DNA of 64,000 nt, taken from assembly GCF_003026105.1 (NCBI RefSeq), contig NZ_PYNW01000005.1:1-64000 (forward strand). The letters are read 5' to 3'. This DNA is from Photobacterium sp. GB-56 (lineage in GTDB: Bacteria > Pseudomonadota > Gammaproteobacteria > Enterobacterales > Vibrionaceae). The translations under genes and the position numbers were made by a program. Under the pieces are notes generated by a model that worked only from the letters and a program-made list of their open reading frames with translations, ran no database searches and was not told the DNA's origin. The first letter of the stretch is position 1, and each line of letters starts with the position of its first letter. This document shows, in pieces, positions 34,163 through 43,869 of this stretch.

Positions 34163-35362
34163 ATGACAGGAATGGTGAATGTTTCCTATATCCATTGTAC
34201 CGATGGACATAGTATTGGTGTACTAGAGCTGGATAATCCATCATCGCTTAATGCACTTACGTTAAATATGCATAAAACGATTTACCAGTATTTACAGCTT
34301 TGGCGTGAAGATGAAAGCATTGTTGCTGTAATGATTAAATCGGTGGGTGATCGCGCTTTTTGTGCAGGTGGGGATGTGCGCAGTATGTATTATGCAATGG
34401 AAAATGATCCTGCTTTAAAGCATCAACAAAAGCCACCAAAGATAGCGTTAGATCAAATTGAAAGTCACGTAGCTAAGCCATTTTTAACGGAATATTTCTC
34501 CGTTGAATATAGTTGTAATTTACTCATCCATCACTATAACAAGCCCGTTATTGCGTGGGGACATGGGTATATTATGGGGGGAGGATTAGGATTATATATT
34601 GGCGCAAGCCATCGCGTTGCTTTACCGAATACAGTATTAGCGATGCCGGAAATAACTATTGGCTTATATCCTGATGTTGGTGCGACATGGTTTTTAAACC
34701 AGCTTCCTGATGGGATCGGTATGTTTTTGGGCTTAACTGGTGCACATGTCAACGTTTGTGATGCTCGTGATTTAGCAATGGTTGATCATATTGTTGCAAA
34801 TAGTGCTTATGATAATGTTGTTAAACAATTAAAGCATTACCCATGGTCAACAATATTGGCTGATACGCAAAGTCAGTCATTGGTATCAGAAGCAATCTCG
34901 GTCATATTAAATAACGGTGCTGAAAAAGCGCACTCTGTGTTACCTGCAAATCAATTGATGCCATACTTTGCACAAATTCAGGCGGCTTGTTTTGCTCAAT
35001 CATTACCCACTATTTACGACCAAATTAATGCCATTGATGGTTTGGGCCGCTGGATAGAGACAGCAAAAAAGGCCATGAATGCAGGTAGCCCTATTACCGC
35101 ACACATTTGTTTTAAACAAATACAAAGCTACAAAGATGTATCTTTACTTGACTGTATAAAAATGGAACTGGGTCTTTCAGTAAATTGTGGTTTGTTAGGT
35201 GAGTTCAAAGAAGGTGTCCGAGCGCATTTAATTGATAAAGATTATATGCCTAACTGGATTTATTCATCTGTAAATGATGTTGATAACAAGGTAATTGAGC
35301 AAATATTTACACCTATCTGGTCTGAGCATGAGAATCCAATTAATCAGGTCAATATTAGCTAA
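34163..35362 (+). CDS. 3-hydroxyisobutyryl-CoA hydrolase-family protein
   Basis: A 399-residue crotonase-fold hydrolase. It has DRAFCAGGDVRSMYYAM (first oxyanion loop), HGYIMGGGLGLYIGASHRV and MPEITIGLYPDVGATWFL, typical of the ECH_2 hydrolases in valine breakdown, where the product is 3-hydroxyisobutyrate. The C-terminal extension to about 400 residues also fits the hydrolase rather than a 260-residue hydratase. AAAGGAG precedes the ATG. It follows the thiolase by 40 bases. Confidence 0.86.
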   Translation: MTGMVNVSYIHCTDGHSIGVLELDNPSSLNALTLNMHKTIYQYLQLWREDESIVAVMIKSVGDRAFCAGGDVRSMYYAMENDPALKHQQKPPKIALDQIESHVAKPFLTEYFSVEYSCNLLIHHYNKPVIAWGHGYIMGGGLGLYIGASHRVALPNTVLAMPEITIGLYPDVGATWFLNQLPDGIGMFLGLTGAHVNVCDARDLAMVDHIVANSAYDNVVKQLKHYPWSTILADTQSQSLVSEAISVILNNGAEKAHSVLPANQLMPYFAQIQAACFAQSLPTIYDQINAIDGLGRWIETAKKAMNAGSPITAHICFKQIQSYKDVSLLDCIKMELGLSVNCGLLGEFKEGVRAHLIDKDYMPNWIYSSVNDVDNKVIEQIFTPIWSEHENPINQVNIS

Positions 35363-35463
35363 TTATTTATAATAACTTAGATTTTATGAATAGAAATATT
35401 GTGATGGATAAATATACGTTAAAGTAACAGAGTTAAACTTTTGTTTTAATTCAGGAGCAATTA

Positions 35464-36222
35464 ATGAATATTGAGAATAGCGTTGTTGTCATTACCGGTG
35501 CTAGTCAAGGTCTAGGCCAAATGATGGCTGTAACTCTAGCTCAAATGGGCGCTGAATTGGCTTTAATTGATATCAACTCAGCTGGGTTACGTCAAACGCA
35601 AGATCAGTGTCATATGTTAAACAGTAAAGCAATGATCTATGAGGCTGACGTAACAAGCGAAGAGGAAGTTGTTCAAGCATTTGCACATATTATTGAAGAT
35701 TTCGGTCATATTAATGTCTTAATTAACAATGCTGGTATTCTTGATGATGGCTTCCTGGTTAGTGAAAGTAATGACGTATTAACGAAAATGCCGCTAGACC
35801 AATTTCAAACGGTGATGGATGTTAATGTTACTGGTTCATTTTTGTGTGGACGAGAAGCCGCTGAAAAGATGATCAAGACAGAATCTCAAGGCGTTATTAT
35901 TAACATTTCAAGTGTCGCTAGAGCAGGAACATTAGGCCAAACTAACTACGCGGCGTCAAAAGCGGCAGTTGCAACGATGGCTGTGGGCTGGTCGAAAGAG
36001 TTAGCAAAATACGGTATTCGTGTTGCTGCAATTGCTCCCGGTTTGATTGATACTCCTTTAACTGACCAATTGAAGCCCGAAGTGCTTGAAAAAATGAAGG
36101 CATCAGCACCTTTTGAGCGTGTTGGTAACCCTGAAGAGATTGCCCATACAGTGAAGTATATTATTGAGAATGACTACTTCACTGGGCGTATTCTTGAAAT
36201 TGATGGTGGTATGCGTTTATAA
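35464..36222 (+). CDS. SDR-family 3-hydroxyacyl-CoA dehydrogenase-like protein
   Basis: A 252-residue classical SDR: VVITGASQGLGQMMA for NAD(P), NNAGILDD, and the catalytic SSVARAGTLGQTNYAASKAA (Ser, Tyr-x-x-x-Lys), ending GRILEIDGGMRL. In the ivd-like order thiolase/hydrolase/SDR it would oxidise 2-methyl-3-hydroxybutyryl-CoA (isoleucine route, IvdG-like). Sequence alone cannot separate this from a FabG-type reductase. CAGGAG precedes the ATG. Confidence 0.82.
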   Translation: MNIENSVVVITGASQGLGQMMAVTLAQMGAELALIDINSAGLRQTQDQCHMLNSKAMIYEADVTSEEEVVQAFAHIIEDFGHINVLINNAGILDDGFLVSESNDVLTKMPLDQFQTVMDVNVTGSFLCGREAAEKMIKTESQGVIINISSVARAGTLGQTNYAASKAAVATMAVGWSKELAKYGIRVAAIAPGLIDTPLTDQLKPEVLEKMKASAPFERVGNPEEIAHTVKYIIENDYFTGRILEIDGGMRL

Positions 36223-36228
36223 CGTTAA

Positions 36229-36333
36229 TTAACCATAAAACATCGCATATAGTGCCATGCCTCCGCCGACTACAAACATAATCATAGAGACAGTAAAGGC
36301 GAATTTAGCAAGGTATGGCATTAATTTTTCCAT
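36229..36333 (-). CDS. 34-residue small membrane protein
   Basis: A short ORF on the minus strand, 105 bases with a TAA stop. The N-terminus is MEKLMPYLAKFAF, followed by a hydrophobic stretch with MIMFVVGGGMALYAMF, a single predicted helix, ending FYG. Its stop is six bases beyond the convergent SDR stop. A GAGAAATC-type sequence lies before the ATG but is a weak ribosome-binding site. Codons are free of rare runs. It could be a genuine small protein; the short length makes chance occurrence possible. Confidence 0.5.
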   Translation of the reverse strand: MEKLMPYLAKFAFTVSMIMFVVGGGMALYAMFYG

Positions 36334-36483
36334 GAGATTTCTCTGTTCATTATTTCAATGAATGAATATTACCTTTCATCTTCTGTTTAGTGAAGATAAT
36401 TAAATTTATTAAATATAATTCTATTACTTATTCTTTATACTTATTTCGTATACAATTGCGAAAAACAAGATTAGAGATATCTT

Positions 36484-37365
36484 ATGAGTATATTAAAGTC
36501 TGCAAAGCTCGCTTACAGTCATAAAAATCACGGTAAAACATTATCTATCGCTAAATACGCGATTAGAGCGATGGTATATTCACGCCAATATAATGAACTC
36601 GCTCATTTCTTTTTAAATGATCAACGAAAAGAAGTCATTGATCAGCAACCTGAATTTTTAATGCGCTTTACAAAACCCTATTTGGCTACGTGTTTTTCTA
36701 AAAATCAAATTGTTGAGGTTTTAAAAAAACATTATAACTGGATGGAAAGCCATTTTTCAGATTCAGCTCGACATACTATTTATACTGATGAATTAGAGCT
36801 TTATAGCTTTGATATTGAAGAAAAGTCCTATCAAGTTAAACTAAGTTTTGACCACACTTATCGCCGCGAAGGGGAATTAGCGTTAATACTGACAGATAGC
36901 AATGATCACCGTTATTACGCTATTGCATTTACCGTTATTGATAATGATATTTATGTTGGTTGTATGCAAGGTGGTTCTAACGATAATGGATTTAGTCGTT
37001 TATTTACGAAAGCTTTTTATGGCTTACGACCAAAGTCTTTTATGGTTGAAACCTTACGTTTATTTGCTAATGATATGAATATTGAGCATATATATGCGGT
37101 TAAAAATAGTGCACATGTATACACTGCTAAGCGCTATGGTAAAAAAGCATCAACGATCAACCTTAACTATGATCAATTATGGCAAGAACATAATGGTGAA
37201 GAATACAATGATGCTTTTTATTCATTACCATTACATACAGAGCGTCGCGCAATGGAAGATATCAAACGACCAAAGCGTAAAATGTATCGTGAACGTTACG
37301 CCTGGTTAGATGAATACGATCAAGATCTTAAAGAACAATTGGATAGTGTTACGATTCAACATTGA
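36484..37365 (+). CDS. VirK/YbjX-family (DUF535) protein
   Basis: A 293-residue soluble protein of the DUF535 family, known from VirK and YbjX. The signature segments are LYSFDIEEKSYQVKLSFDHTYRREGELAL, YVGCMQGGSNDN and FTKAFYGLRPKSFMVETLRLFA, then INLNYDQLWQEHNGE near the C-terminus. The family has been linked to antimicrobial-peptide resistance and virulence in enterics, but no enzymatic role is known. It is monocistronic with a strong terminator shared with ktrB. Confidence 0.86.
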   Translation: MSILKSAKLAYSHKNHGKTLSIAKYAIRAMVYSRQYNELAHFFLNDQRKEVIDQQPEFLMRFTKPYLATCFSKNQIVEVLKKHYNWMESHFSDSARHTIYTDELELYSFDIEEKSYQVKLSFDHTYRREGELALILTDSNDHRYYAIAFTVIDNDIYVGCMQGGSNDNGFSRLFTKAFYGLRPKSFMVETLRLFANDMNIEHIYAVKNSAHVYTAKRYGKKASTINLNYDQLWQEHNGEEYNDAFYSLPLHTERRAMEDIKRPKRKMYRERYAWLDEYDQDLKEQLDSVTIQH

Positions 37366-37397
37366 TTTATTGTAGTGAATGAATCGATTAAGCAATA

Positions 37398-37435
37398 AAA
37401 AAGGCTTGTCACGATACATAGTGACAAGCCTTTTT
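37398..37435. terminator. Bidirectional terminator
   Basis: AAAAAGGCTTGTCAC (about 37398-37412) pairs with GTGACAAGCCTTTTT (37421-37435). It lies between the convergent DUF535 and ktrB genes. Confidence 0.9.
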
Positions 37436-37449
37436 ATGTTTTTCTTATT

Positions 37450-38817
37450 TTAACCTGCTGCGACGTTATCTTCAGGATATTTCAGCAAGGTTGGTTTAGG
37501 ACGAGCTAACATGTATGCCAAGGTTAGTGGGCCTAAACGACCGATGATCATGACGACTATCATGATGTATTTACCGGGTTCAGATAAGGTTGCTGTTAAA
37601 CCAGCAGTAACGCCTACGGTCGCAAATGCTGAAATGGTTTCAAACATTACCTCATAGAATGGGGCTTTTTCCGTGATCATTAAGGCAAACATTGCAATGG
37701 TAAGTACAATGCCACTAACCACAATGATGGCTAATGATTTTGTCACCGTTTGGTTTGAAATTGTGCGCTTAAATAGCACTACACGATCACGTTGCTTTAA
37801 GAACGACCATGTTGCCAAAATAGCTACGACAAAGGTTGATACCTTAATACCGCCACCTGTAGATGTTGAACCAGCACCAATAAGCATTAATAGCATCATG
37901 ACCAACATAGTTGGTTCAGTAAACTTACCAATATCAACACTGTTGAAACCGGCTGTACGTGCTGTAGCTGATTGGAAAAAGGCTGCTAACCATTGCCCTG
38001 ATTCATTAAGTGACCCAAGAGTGTGGCTATTATGGTGTTCTAAAAGCCAAATCATTACGGTACCAACAAATAATAGTATGGGTGTTGCTATTATCATTAT
38101 TTTTGAATGCAAAGATAAAAAATGGAACCCACGGTGTGCATTTCTTTTGATATCAGAAATAACAGTAAAACCTAAACCGCCTAATATGAATAATGATGAA
38201 ATCGTAATAATAACAAGAGGATCATCAACATAGCGTGTTAAGCCATCTGAAAATAAAGAAAAACCCGCATTGTTAAAGGCTGAAATCGAATGAAATACTG
38301 CAAAGAATAGACCTTGCTCCCAACCCATCTCAGGTACCCAGCGTAGCGACAGAAAAAATATACCGATCAATTCACAAATAAGCACAAAGATAATGATGTG
38401 TTTTACAAGGCGGCGAATATTTGTGAATTTATCTTGTCCTAATTGTTCTTTCGTTAATGCTTGTTGACGTAAGCTTAACCGCAAACCAAACATGTAAAGT
38501 AAAACGGCAGACAATGTCATTTGTCCTAAACCGCCAATTTGCATGAGTAGCATTAATAACACTTTACCACTAATGGAAAAATGCGAGCCTGTATCTACTA
38601 CACCTAAGCCCGTTACACTGATCGCAGAAGTTGCAGTAAATAGAGCATCGACAAAACTAAGCCCTGAAACTGAAAATGCAGGTAACGTGAGCAGGATTGC
38701 TGCTGGCATTAAAATGGCTAAAAAACTAAAAATGATGATCTTAGGTTCAGACCATCTTTTTTTATGGTTGTCAGTTTTGATAGGGACATACATGCCCCTG
38801 TTTGGAATGAAACTCAT
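37450..38817 (-). CDS. ktrB: Na+-dependent K+ uptake channel subunit KtrB
   Basis: A 455-residue membrane protein of the KtrB/TrkH type. It has four M1-P-M2 repeats with selectivity segments such as ATSAISVTGLGVVDTG, SAFNNAGFSLFSDG, ATARTAGFNSVDIG and ISAFATVGVTAG, each with the central glycine. The M2 of the third repeat contains AGSTSTGGGIKVSTF, the gating loop region. The length matches the Vibrio alginolyticus KtrB. It overlaps ktrA by four bases (ATGA). It imports K+ with Na+ during osmotic stress. Confidence 0.95.
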   Translation of the reverse strand: MSFIPNRGMYVPIKTDNHKKRWSEPKIIIFSFLAILMPAAILLTLPAFSVSGLSFVDALFTATSAISVTGLGVVDTGSHFSISGKVLLMLLMQIGGLGQMTLSAVLLYMFGLRLSLRQQALTKEQLGQDKFTNIRRLVKHIIIFVLICELIGIFFLSLRWVPEMGWEQGLFFAVFHSISAFNNAGFSLFSDGLTRYVDDPLVIITISSLFILGGLGFTVISDIKRNAHRGFHFLSLHSKIMIIATPILLFVGTVMIWLLEHHNSHTLGSLNESGQWLAAFFQSATARTAGFNSVDIGKFTEPTMLVMMLLMLIGAGSTSTGGGIKVSTFVVAILATWSFLKQRDRVVLFKRTISNQTVTKSLAIIVVSGIVLTIAMFALMITEKAPFYEVMFETISAFATVGVTAGLTATLSEPGKYIMIVVMIIGRLGPLTLAYMLARPKPTLLKYPEDNVAAG

Positions 38818-39479
38818 AGCTTTCTTAAAGTCTCAGTTAATATTTTTTCAGGTCCTGTGATAATTAAAATATCGCCTACTTGTAATTCAGTGCTTGGATC
38901 AGGAGCTTTACGTACTTCAGGGCCACGTTTAAGTGCTAATACTTGGGTTTCTTTATGAGCACCACATGGGTGTTCATATATTTTACGTCCCATATTTTTT
39001 GCTGTAACGACCACTTCTGCGAGTGAAATACCACTTCCTAGTTCAGAGAACTCAAAAATACGTTTATCTAACATATTGCGAGCTATACGAATCCCCATAT
39101 CACGTTCTGGACGGATGATCTTATCTGCGCCAATTTTAGATAAGATTTTGCTATGAGGTGTATCCTTTGCTTTAACCCAAACTGTTTTCACTCCCGCCTC
39201 TTTTAAAAGAAGAGTAGTAAGAATACTGGCATTAACATCTTCACCAATTGATACCATAACAAGATCATAATCGTCCAATTTTAGCTCAGAAATGGTGGCT
39301 TCATTTGAACAATCAGCAACAACAGCTTGAGTTGCGACATCTGCCGCTTTACGCACACAGGTTTCATCAAGATCGATAGCAAGTACTTGAGCGCCACGCT
39401 CGCTAAGTTCTTGACAAAGTGACATACCAAATCTGCCAAGACCAATAACGGCAAATTGTTTATCTTCAGGATTCATTGT
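38814..39479 (-). CDS. ktrA: K+ uptake regulator KtrA
   Basis: A 221-residue cytoplasmic gating ring protein. The RCK_N domain starts FAVIGLGRFGMSLCQEL (nucleotide loop) with AIDLDE after strand 2 and ADCSNEATISELKLDDYDLVMV. The RCK_C domain (about 140-221) has KIYEHPCGAHKETQVLALKRG and GDILIITGPE. Start 39479 has GGGGA seven bases upstream; a longer ORF to 39539 would add 20 unlikely residues. ATP or ADP binding gates KtrB. Confidence 0.94.
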   Translation of the reverse strand, partial: TMNPEDKQFAVIGLGRFGMSLCQELSERGAQVLAIDLDETCVRKAADVATQAVVADCSNEATISELKLDDYDLVMVSIGEDVNASILTTLLLKEAGVKTVWVKAKDTPHSKILSKIGADKIIRPERDMGIRIARNMLDKRIFEFSELGSGISLAEVVVTAKNMGRKIYEHPCGAHKETQVLALKRGPEVRKAPDPSTELQVGDILIITGPEKILTETLRKL

Positions 39480-40486
39480 TTTTCCCCAAACTGTTTTAGT
39501 ATAGCGTTTTAATTGTTTTGTTGTTGATTCAAAATACATTTTTTAAAATGTTGTAAAGACTATGGACGTGTAAAATTTGTCTTATTCAATTTAAGGTACG
39601 TAGTCGTTACACATTTCCAATTATCAAAATAGATCGTGAATAGTGCTAGGATTTTATTTGTAATACAAGATAATTGAGTGTTGGTATAGATTGCACCTGC
39701 TACAGAGTATTCTGTAATATTAACTTAATCTATTGATTTAAATTCAATTTATTTTATTACTAGTGCGTTTATTTTAAAAATAGCAATCTTATATTTAGTA
39801 CAAATCATATAAACTTATAAATTTTGCACATCTAACTGTTGTTTTTTTGCCCATTTATGTGTGCGGTGTCACGTATATAAGTTAGATGAGTGTAAATAAC
39901 TAATTTGTTCTGCTTTTTTACCTCAAAACGCCAATATTTGCATTGTAATAAAGCTGTTTCCCTTTTCCTTGATTAATATTACTTGATAAGTATCAGACAG
40001 GGCATTTTTATGCGTTGTTTTTGATATGTCGTTTAATACAGAACTATTAACACTAAAGTTGACGTTGTTATCGGCAGTGCGCTGAACGATTCCATTATAC
40101 TCGAAGACGAGTAAGTGGTTATATCTGCCACCTTTTTTGTGGTTATTGCGTTATATGCATTGTGTTCTATTTTTATATTTCGTTCGGTAATCGCACCTTT
40201 AATCTTAGGTGTCTTTGATAAGGAAATTTAGAACTTTCACATCATGAAACTCATGATTTTCTGATTATCTTGAAAAGATTTAGGGCAGGGTAATAAACCG
40301 CTCTGCCAATATTGTATGCCATTATTTTTATTACCTCTGTTCGTTATCGGAAAGAAGTAGTTTAAAAACATGTGAATAAATAAAATATTGCCAGCATGTT
40401 TGACGTTAACTTTACAGACCTCATTCTGTTCTATGTGGAAGATATATATGATAATTAACTGCCATCATTAATGTGAAAACTTATGG
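39480..40486. other. 1-kb gene-free intergenic region
   Basis: No ORF of normal size or codon use on either strand. It is AT-rich. A 9-bp inverted repeat CATCTAACT / AGTTAGATG (39829-39837 and 39879-39887) brackets about 41 bases. GGCAG/CTGCC hairpins lie at 40284-40307, and a CACCT/AGGTG dyad is near 40194-40211. The length and the small stems allow an unannotated RNA, but no consensus class is recognised. Confidence 0.5.
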
Positions 40487-40843
40487 TTACTTTGATAAAA
40501 ATAGCTTGTAACAAATACGAGAAAGAATAAAGCCTGTGATTAATCCTCCGGTATTTGCAGCTAAATCTAGCCATTCGCCATAGCGATTAACATAAGGCTG
40601 GATTAATTCAATTACTCCGCTCCATGTAATACACCCGACAAATAACCAAAACCAATATTTAGGCATTTTTAGGCCAATAGCAAAAATTAATGCGCTATAA
40701 GCGATAAAGTGATGTGTTTTATCTGTTCCTGGTACTTGGGGTAAGCTGGGTTGAGGTAATAGTGATAAAACTGTAATTAACATTAGCGTTAGTAAAGTAA
40801 TAACTTTCCAGTGTATTTCTATAAAACGTAACAATGTAGGCAT
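40487..40843 (-). CDS. VanZ-like membrane protein
   Basis: A 118-residue protein with four predicted helices. PGTDKTHHFIAYSALIFAIGL and ITWSGVIELIQPYVNRYGEWLDLAANTGG are the hallmark polar segments of the VanZ-like family, with the acidic residue in E-x-x-Q and the WLDxxANxxG motif. The family includes teicoplanin-resistance VanZ, but most members are of unknown function, possibly transglycosylation or lipid related. It stands alone. Confidence 0.88.
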   Translation of the reverse strand: MPTLLRFIEIHWKVITLLTLMLITVLSLLPQPSLPQVPGTDKTHHFIAYSALIFAIGLKMPKYWFWLFVGCITWSGVIELIQPYVNRYGEWLDLAANTGGLITGFILSRICYKLFLSK

Positions 40844-40958
40844 AAGAAAGGATTGCTTTTATATAAGAGTAATAGGATTTTTCGATCATACGTGTGATTA
40901 AGTAATGTTCAAGATACTTATCATTGATAAGTAGCAGGAATAATCCTGCTACTTGAAG

Positions 40959-41717
40959 CTATTCTAAATTATCGAAATCGGTCTTATCTATTAGAAAAGG
41001 GGCATTGAGTAAATAAGATTGGCTGATAAAATGCTCAGCAAGCGTTCTGACCGTCTGTAAGTATAACTCAAAATCCTCTTGGTGTAGTTGACTTATATGT
41101 TGCGTTAAAATAAGTCGACATAGTTCTCCAGTAATCGAGTGTGAAATTTGTTCGACAAGTTTATATGTCGCTTGCTTTGATAGTTGAAAGCCTTTATCAA
41201 TATCTTGATTCACAATAACTCGACTAAATACAAGGTCGAGACTTTTTGTTATATCCTCTTGTGTTGTAAATGCGTTAATGAGTGATGTGATTTGTTGAAT
41301 AGATAAAGCAGACATGACCATTTCACATTCAGTATTAAATGTATTTTTAACCAAATCAGTTGTTTCTTTCTGAGTGATGTGGGTCAGTGTTCCACGCCTG
41401 TTCGCCGCTTTAATAGCAAAGTCTTGTTGTGATTGACGAATAACCTCAGTCAATTCCTGACTTATTTGATCAAAATTCTGAAAGTTGGCACTAAATCCAT
41501 AATGGCATTGTTTGCTGATGGTATTAAGAGACGCTCCTTGAAATGATTGCAGAAGTAGATAGAGCGTGTAAGTGATCTTATTTTGAAAGATACACGCATT
41601 TTTTTTTGCACTATGGCTATTAGATGACGGATTTAATGCCATAGTGGTTAGGATTTGCTGCACAGCACTTTGAACTTCGAGTTCTAGGCTGGCAGTTTCG
41701 CATAACCTTGTGCTCAT
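40959..41717 (-). CDS. Hypothetical helical protein
   Basis: A 252-residue soluble, predominantly helical protein with no signal peptide. Gln-, Ser- and Thr-rich helices recur, with a hydrophobic stretch NKITYTLYLLLQSFQGASL. No family recognised. AAAGGAG precedes the ATG. A GTTTTAAAC-type dyad lies upstream (about 41777-41799), possibly an operator. It is isolated, with 115- and 465-base gaps on its two sides. Confidence 0.6.
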   Translation of the reverse strand: MSTRLCETASLELEVQSAVQQILTTMALNPSSNSHSAKKNACIFQNKITYTLYLLLQSFQGASLNTISKQCHYGFSANFQNFDQISQELTEVIRQSQQDFAIKAANRRGTLTHITQKETTDLVKNTFNTECEMVMSALSIQQITSLINAFTTQEDITKSLDLVFSRVIVNQDIDKGFQLSKQATYKLVEQISHSITGELCRLILTQHISQLHQEDFELYLQTVRTLAEHFISQSYLLNAPFLIDKTDFDNLE

Positions 41718-42182
41718 AAGCGTACTCCTTTAACGCTACTGCTCTTTAAGCATGATACAAGATTATACGAATTTCACGTTTTAAACGTTTAAATGTGAAC
41801 AATATTATCGAAAAAGCATGTTTTTATAAAGAAAATAGCAAGTTACGACATACTAATAAGGATCTATTTTTTATGATGTATTGTTCGGTAGATATATTTT
41901 ACGTGTAATCTGCCTACTTTTTAATCGTTTATCTAAACTATAACAGGATTTAGGAGGAGGGCTGTTCAGTTTTGTGAGTAAAGCGTCAAGTGTGATGGTG
42001 AAAACTGAATAATGGCAGTGAAAAGAAGATTGCTATATTTAATATTTAGATACAGCAACCTTATAATTTATCATGAAGCTAATTAGAGTGAGTATTCGTG
42101 AGTTGTGCGACTGTTGCCATTCTCGTATGTAAAGTGATTTGATTATGAAAAACCATCAACTTAATTTTATTTTTGTAGGCTG
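41718..42182. other. Intergenic spacer
   Basis: No gene seen. It contains the dyad CACGTTTTAAACGTTTAAATGTG (split as CACGTTT...AAACGTTT...AAATGTG) near 41777-41799, with one mismatch. The rest is AT-rich and without long stems. Confidence 0.4.
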
Positions 42183-42710
42183 TTAACGTTCTAATTTATT
42201 AATTAGTTCTGTTAATTGCTGGTTTAAATCATCGTTAATTAATGTGTTTTTTTCTAAATCAAAGTTTTCATAGAAACTAGGTATAGATAATGATCCTACC
42301 ACCTTGGCGGCAAAATATGGTGCAGACGTAACAGCACTATTTAATACACTCGCAGCGCCACCAGGACCCGGAGAAGTAGCTAGCATGATCACTGGTTTAT
42401 TTTGGAATACCTTTTGATCTATACGTGAGGTCCAATCGAAAACATTCTTATAAGCCGATGTATATGAACCATTATATTCTGCAAATGAAATTAAAATAGC
42501 ATCCGCTTGGCCAATCTTATCGAAAAAGATTTGTGCTTGTTCTGGAATGCCTGAGTTATTTTCACGATCGATACTGTAAATCGCCATCTCAAAATCATTA
42601 AGATCTAAAATTTCAACGTCATCGGTATTAGCTTGTGATGCCGCATATGTCACTAATGCACGGTTGATAGAGTGTTGGCTGTTCGATGCCGCAAAAGCAA
42701 GTAGTTTCAT
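42183..42710 (-). CDS. NADPH-dependent FMN reductase family protein
   Basis: A 175-residue flavodoxin-like reductase. The FMN phosphate loop is FAASNSQHSINRALV (residues 6-20), DAILISFAEYNGSYTSAYKNVFDW is the flavin-side loop, and MLATSPGPGGAASVL contains a glycine-rich turn. It uses NAD(P)H to reduce FMN or quinones in the cytoplasm. It is divergent from a LysR gene at 42828, a common arrangement in which the regulator controls the reductase. Confidence 0.88.
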   Translation of the reverse strand: MKLLAFAASNSQHSINRALVTYAASQANTDDVEILDLNDFEMAIYSIDRENNSGIPEQAQIFFDKIGQADAILISFAEYNGSYTSAYKNVFDWTSRIDQKVFQNKPVIMLATSPGPGGAASVLNSAVTSAPYFAAKVVGSLSIPSFYENFDLEKNTLINDDLNQQLTELINKLER

Positions 42711-42827
42711 TTTTAAATCCCCATATCCACAAGTCTTTTAACAACATGCCGTTGTTAACCTTTGTACAGAGTGTATATTAGAGTTCAGGTGTAATTAATA
42801 GGCTAAAAGTGATTAGATAGATTCCAT

Positions 42828-43730
42828 ATGGCTAATAATCGATTATTTGATGGTATCACTGTGTTTGTTCAAGTAGTGAAGTGCGGCGGTTTTGGTGCCG
42901 CTGCCGAAGCTACTGGACACTCTAATTCTTATGTAAGTAAAGAAATCGCCAAACTTGAAAGTCGCTTAGGGGTTCGACTCCTTAATCGCACCACAAGGAG
43001 CATTGCTTTAACTCCTGAAGGGAAGACTTATTATCAAGAGTGTGTACAACTGATTAGTGATGCAGAGCAAGCCGTTGCGGAAATAACACAAAGTACCGTT
43101 GAGCCAAAAGGAACGTTAAAAGTTAGTTGCCCTGTCTGGTTTGGTAAACAGTATTTAGCCGATGTTTTCACAACATATTTATCTCGATACCCTGAAGTTA
43201 CGCTCGATCTAGATATGAGTGATAAGCCTATTGATGTGATTGCCGACGGTTATGATTTAGTTATCCGCGCTACTGCTAAATTAGATGACTCGAGTTTGAT
43301 TTGTAAGCGTATTTATAGCAGCAGAATTTGCACAGTGGCATCAAAACAATACTTAAAAGTCTATGGTTACCCACAACATCCTTCGGAATTATCCGCTCAT
43401 AGCTGCTTTTGTTATACTAATTTGAAAAAATTCAATGTCTGGGAATACCGAGATAAAGCAGGAAACAAAACACTAGTCGAAGTACAACAACGCGTATTGA
43501 GTAATAGTACGGAAATGTCACTAGCACTGGTTGATAATGGATTGGGTATTATCCGTGTACCTGAATTTTATATAGAGGCACAACTACAATCAGGTGAATT
43601 AACGCTATTATTTGATGATTACATTTTCCCTGAAATTGATGTTTATGCGCTCTATCCAACACGTAAACATGTCGCATCGAAAGTAAGCTGCTTCCTAGAT
43701 TTAATAACAGAAATAGTGACACCGTTTTAG
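42828..43730 (+). CDS. LysR-family transcriptional regulator
   Basis: A 300-residue LysR protein. The HTH is GITVFVQVVKCGGFGAAAEATGHSNSYVSKEIAKLESRLGVRLLNRTTRSI (residues 6-56, in two runs), followed by an effector domain with SCPVWFGKQYLADVF and RYPEVTLDLDMSDK. It is of the clade that regulates divergent flavin or quinone reductases, and here it faces the FMN reductase gene. The ligand is unknown. The length is normal. Confidence 0.9.
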   Translation: MANNRLFDGITVFVQVVKCGGFGAAAEATGHSNSYVSKEIAKLESRLGVRLLNRTTRSIALTPEGKTYYQECVQLISDAEQAVAEITQSTVEPKGTLKVSCPVWFGKQYLADVFTTYLSRYPEVTLDLDMSDKPIDVIADGYDLVIRATAKLDDSSLICKRIYSSRICTVASKQYLKVYGYPQHPSELSAHSCFCYTNLKKFNVWEYRDKAGNKTLVEVQQRVLSNSTEMSLALVDNGLGIIRVPEFYIEAQLQSGELTLLFDDYIFPEIDVYALYPTRKHVASKVSCFLDLITEIVTPF

Positions 43731-43869
43731 CTTACTAAGCATTGGCATGCTTCGTCGAATATCTTGTTACAAGTTTTCTTTTTTTTTTGTGATGTAAAGT
43801 GGTATTTTTTCTGTATTAGTAGTAAGTCTTCTGTATTTACTGCTTCATTACTATCAAGGGTATAGATAA

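Noticed and set aside
37673..38233. 186-codon plus-strand ORF opposite ktrB
   Set aside because: It is the antisense shadow of the ktrB membrane segments; no ribosome-binding site and implausible composition.
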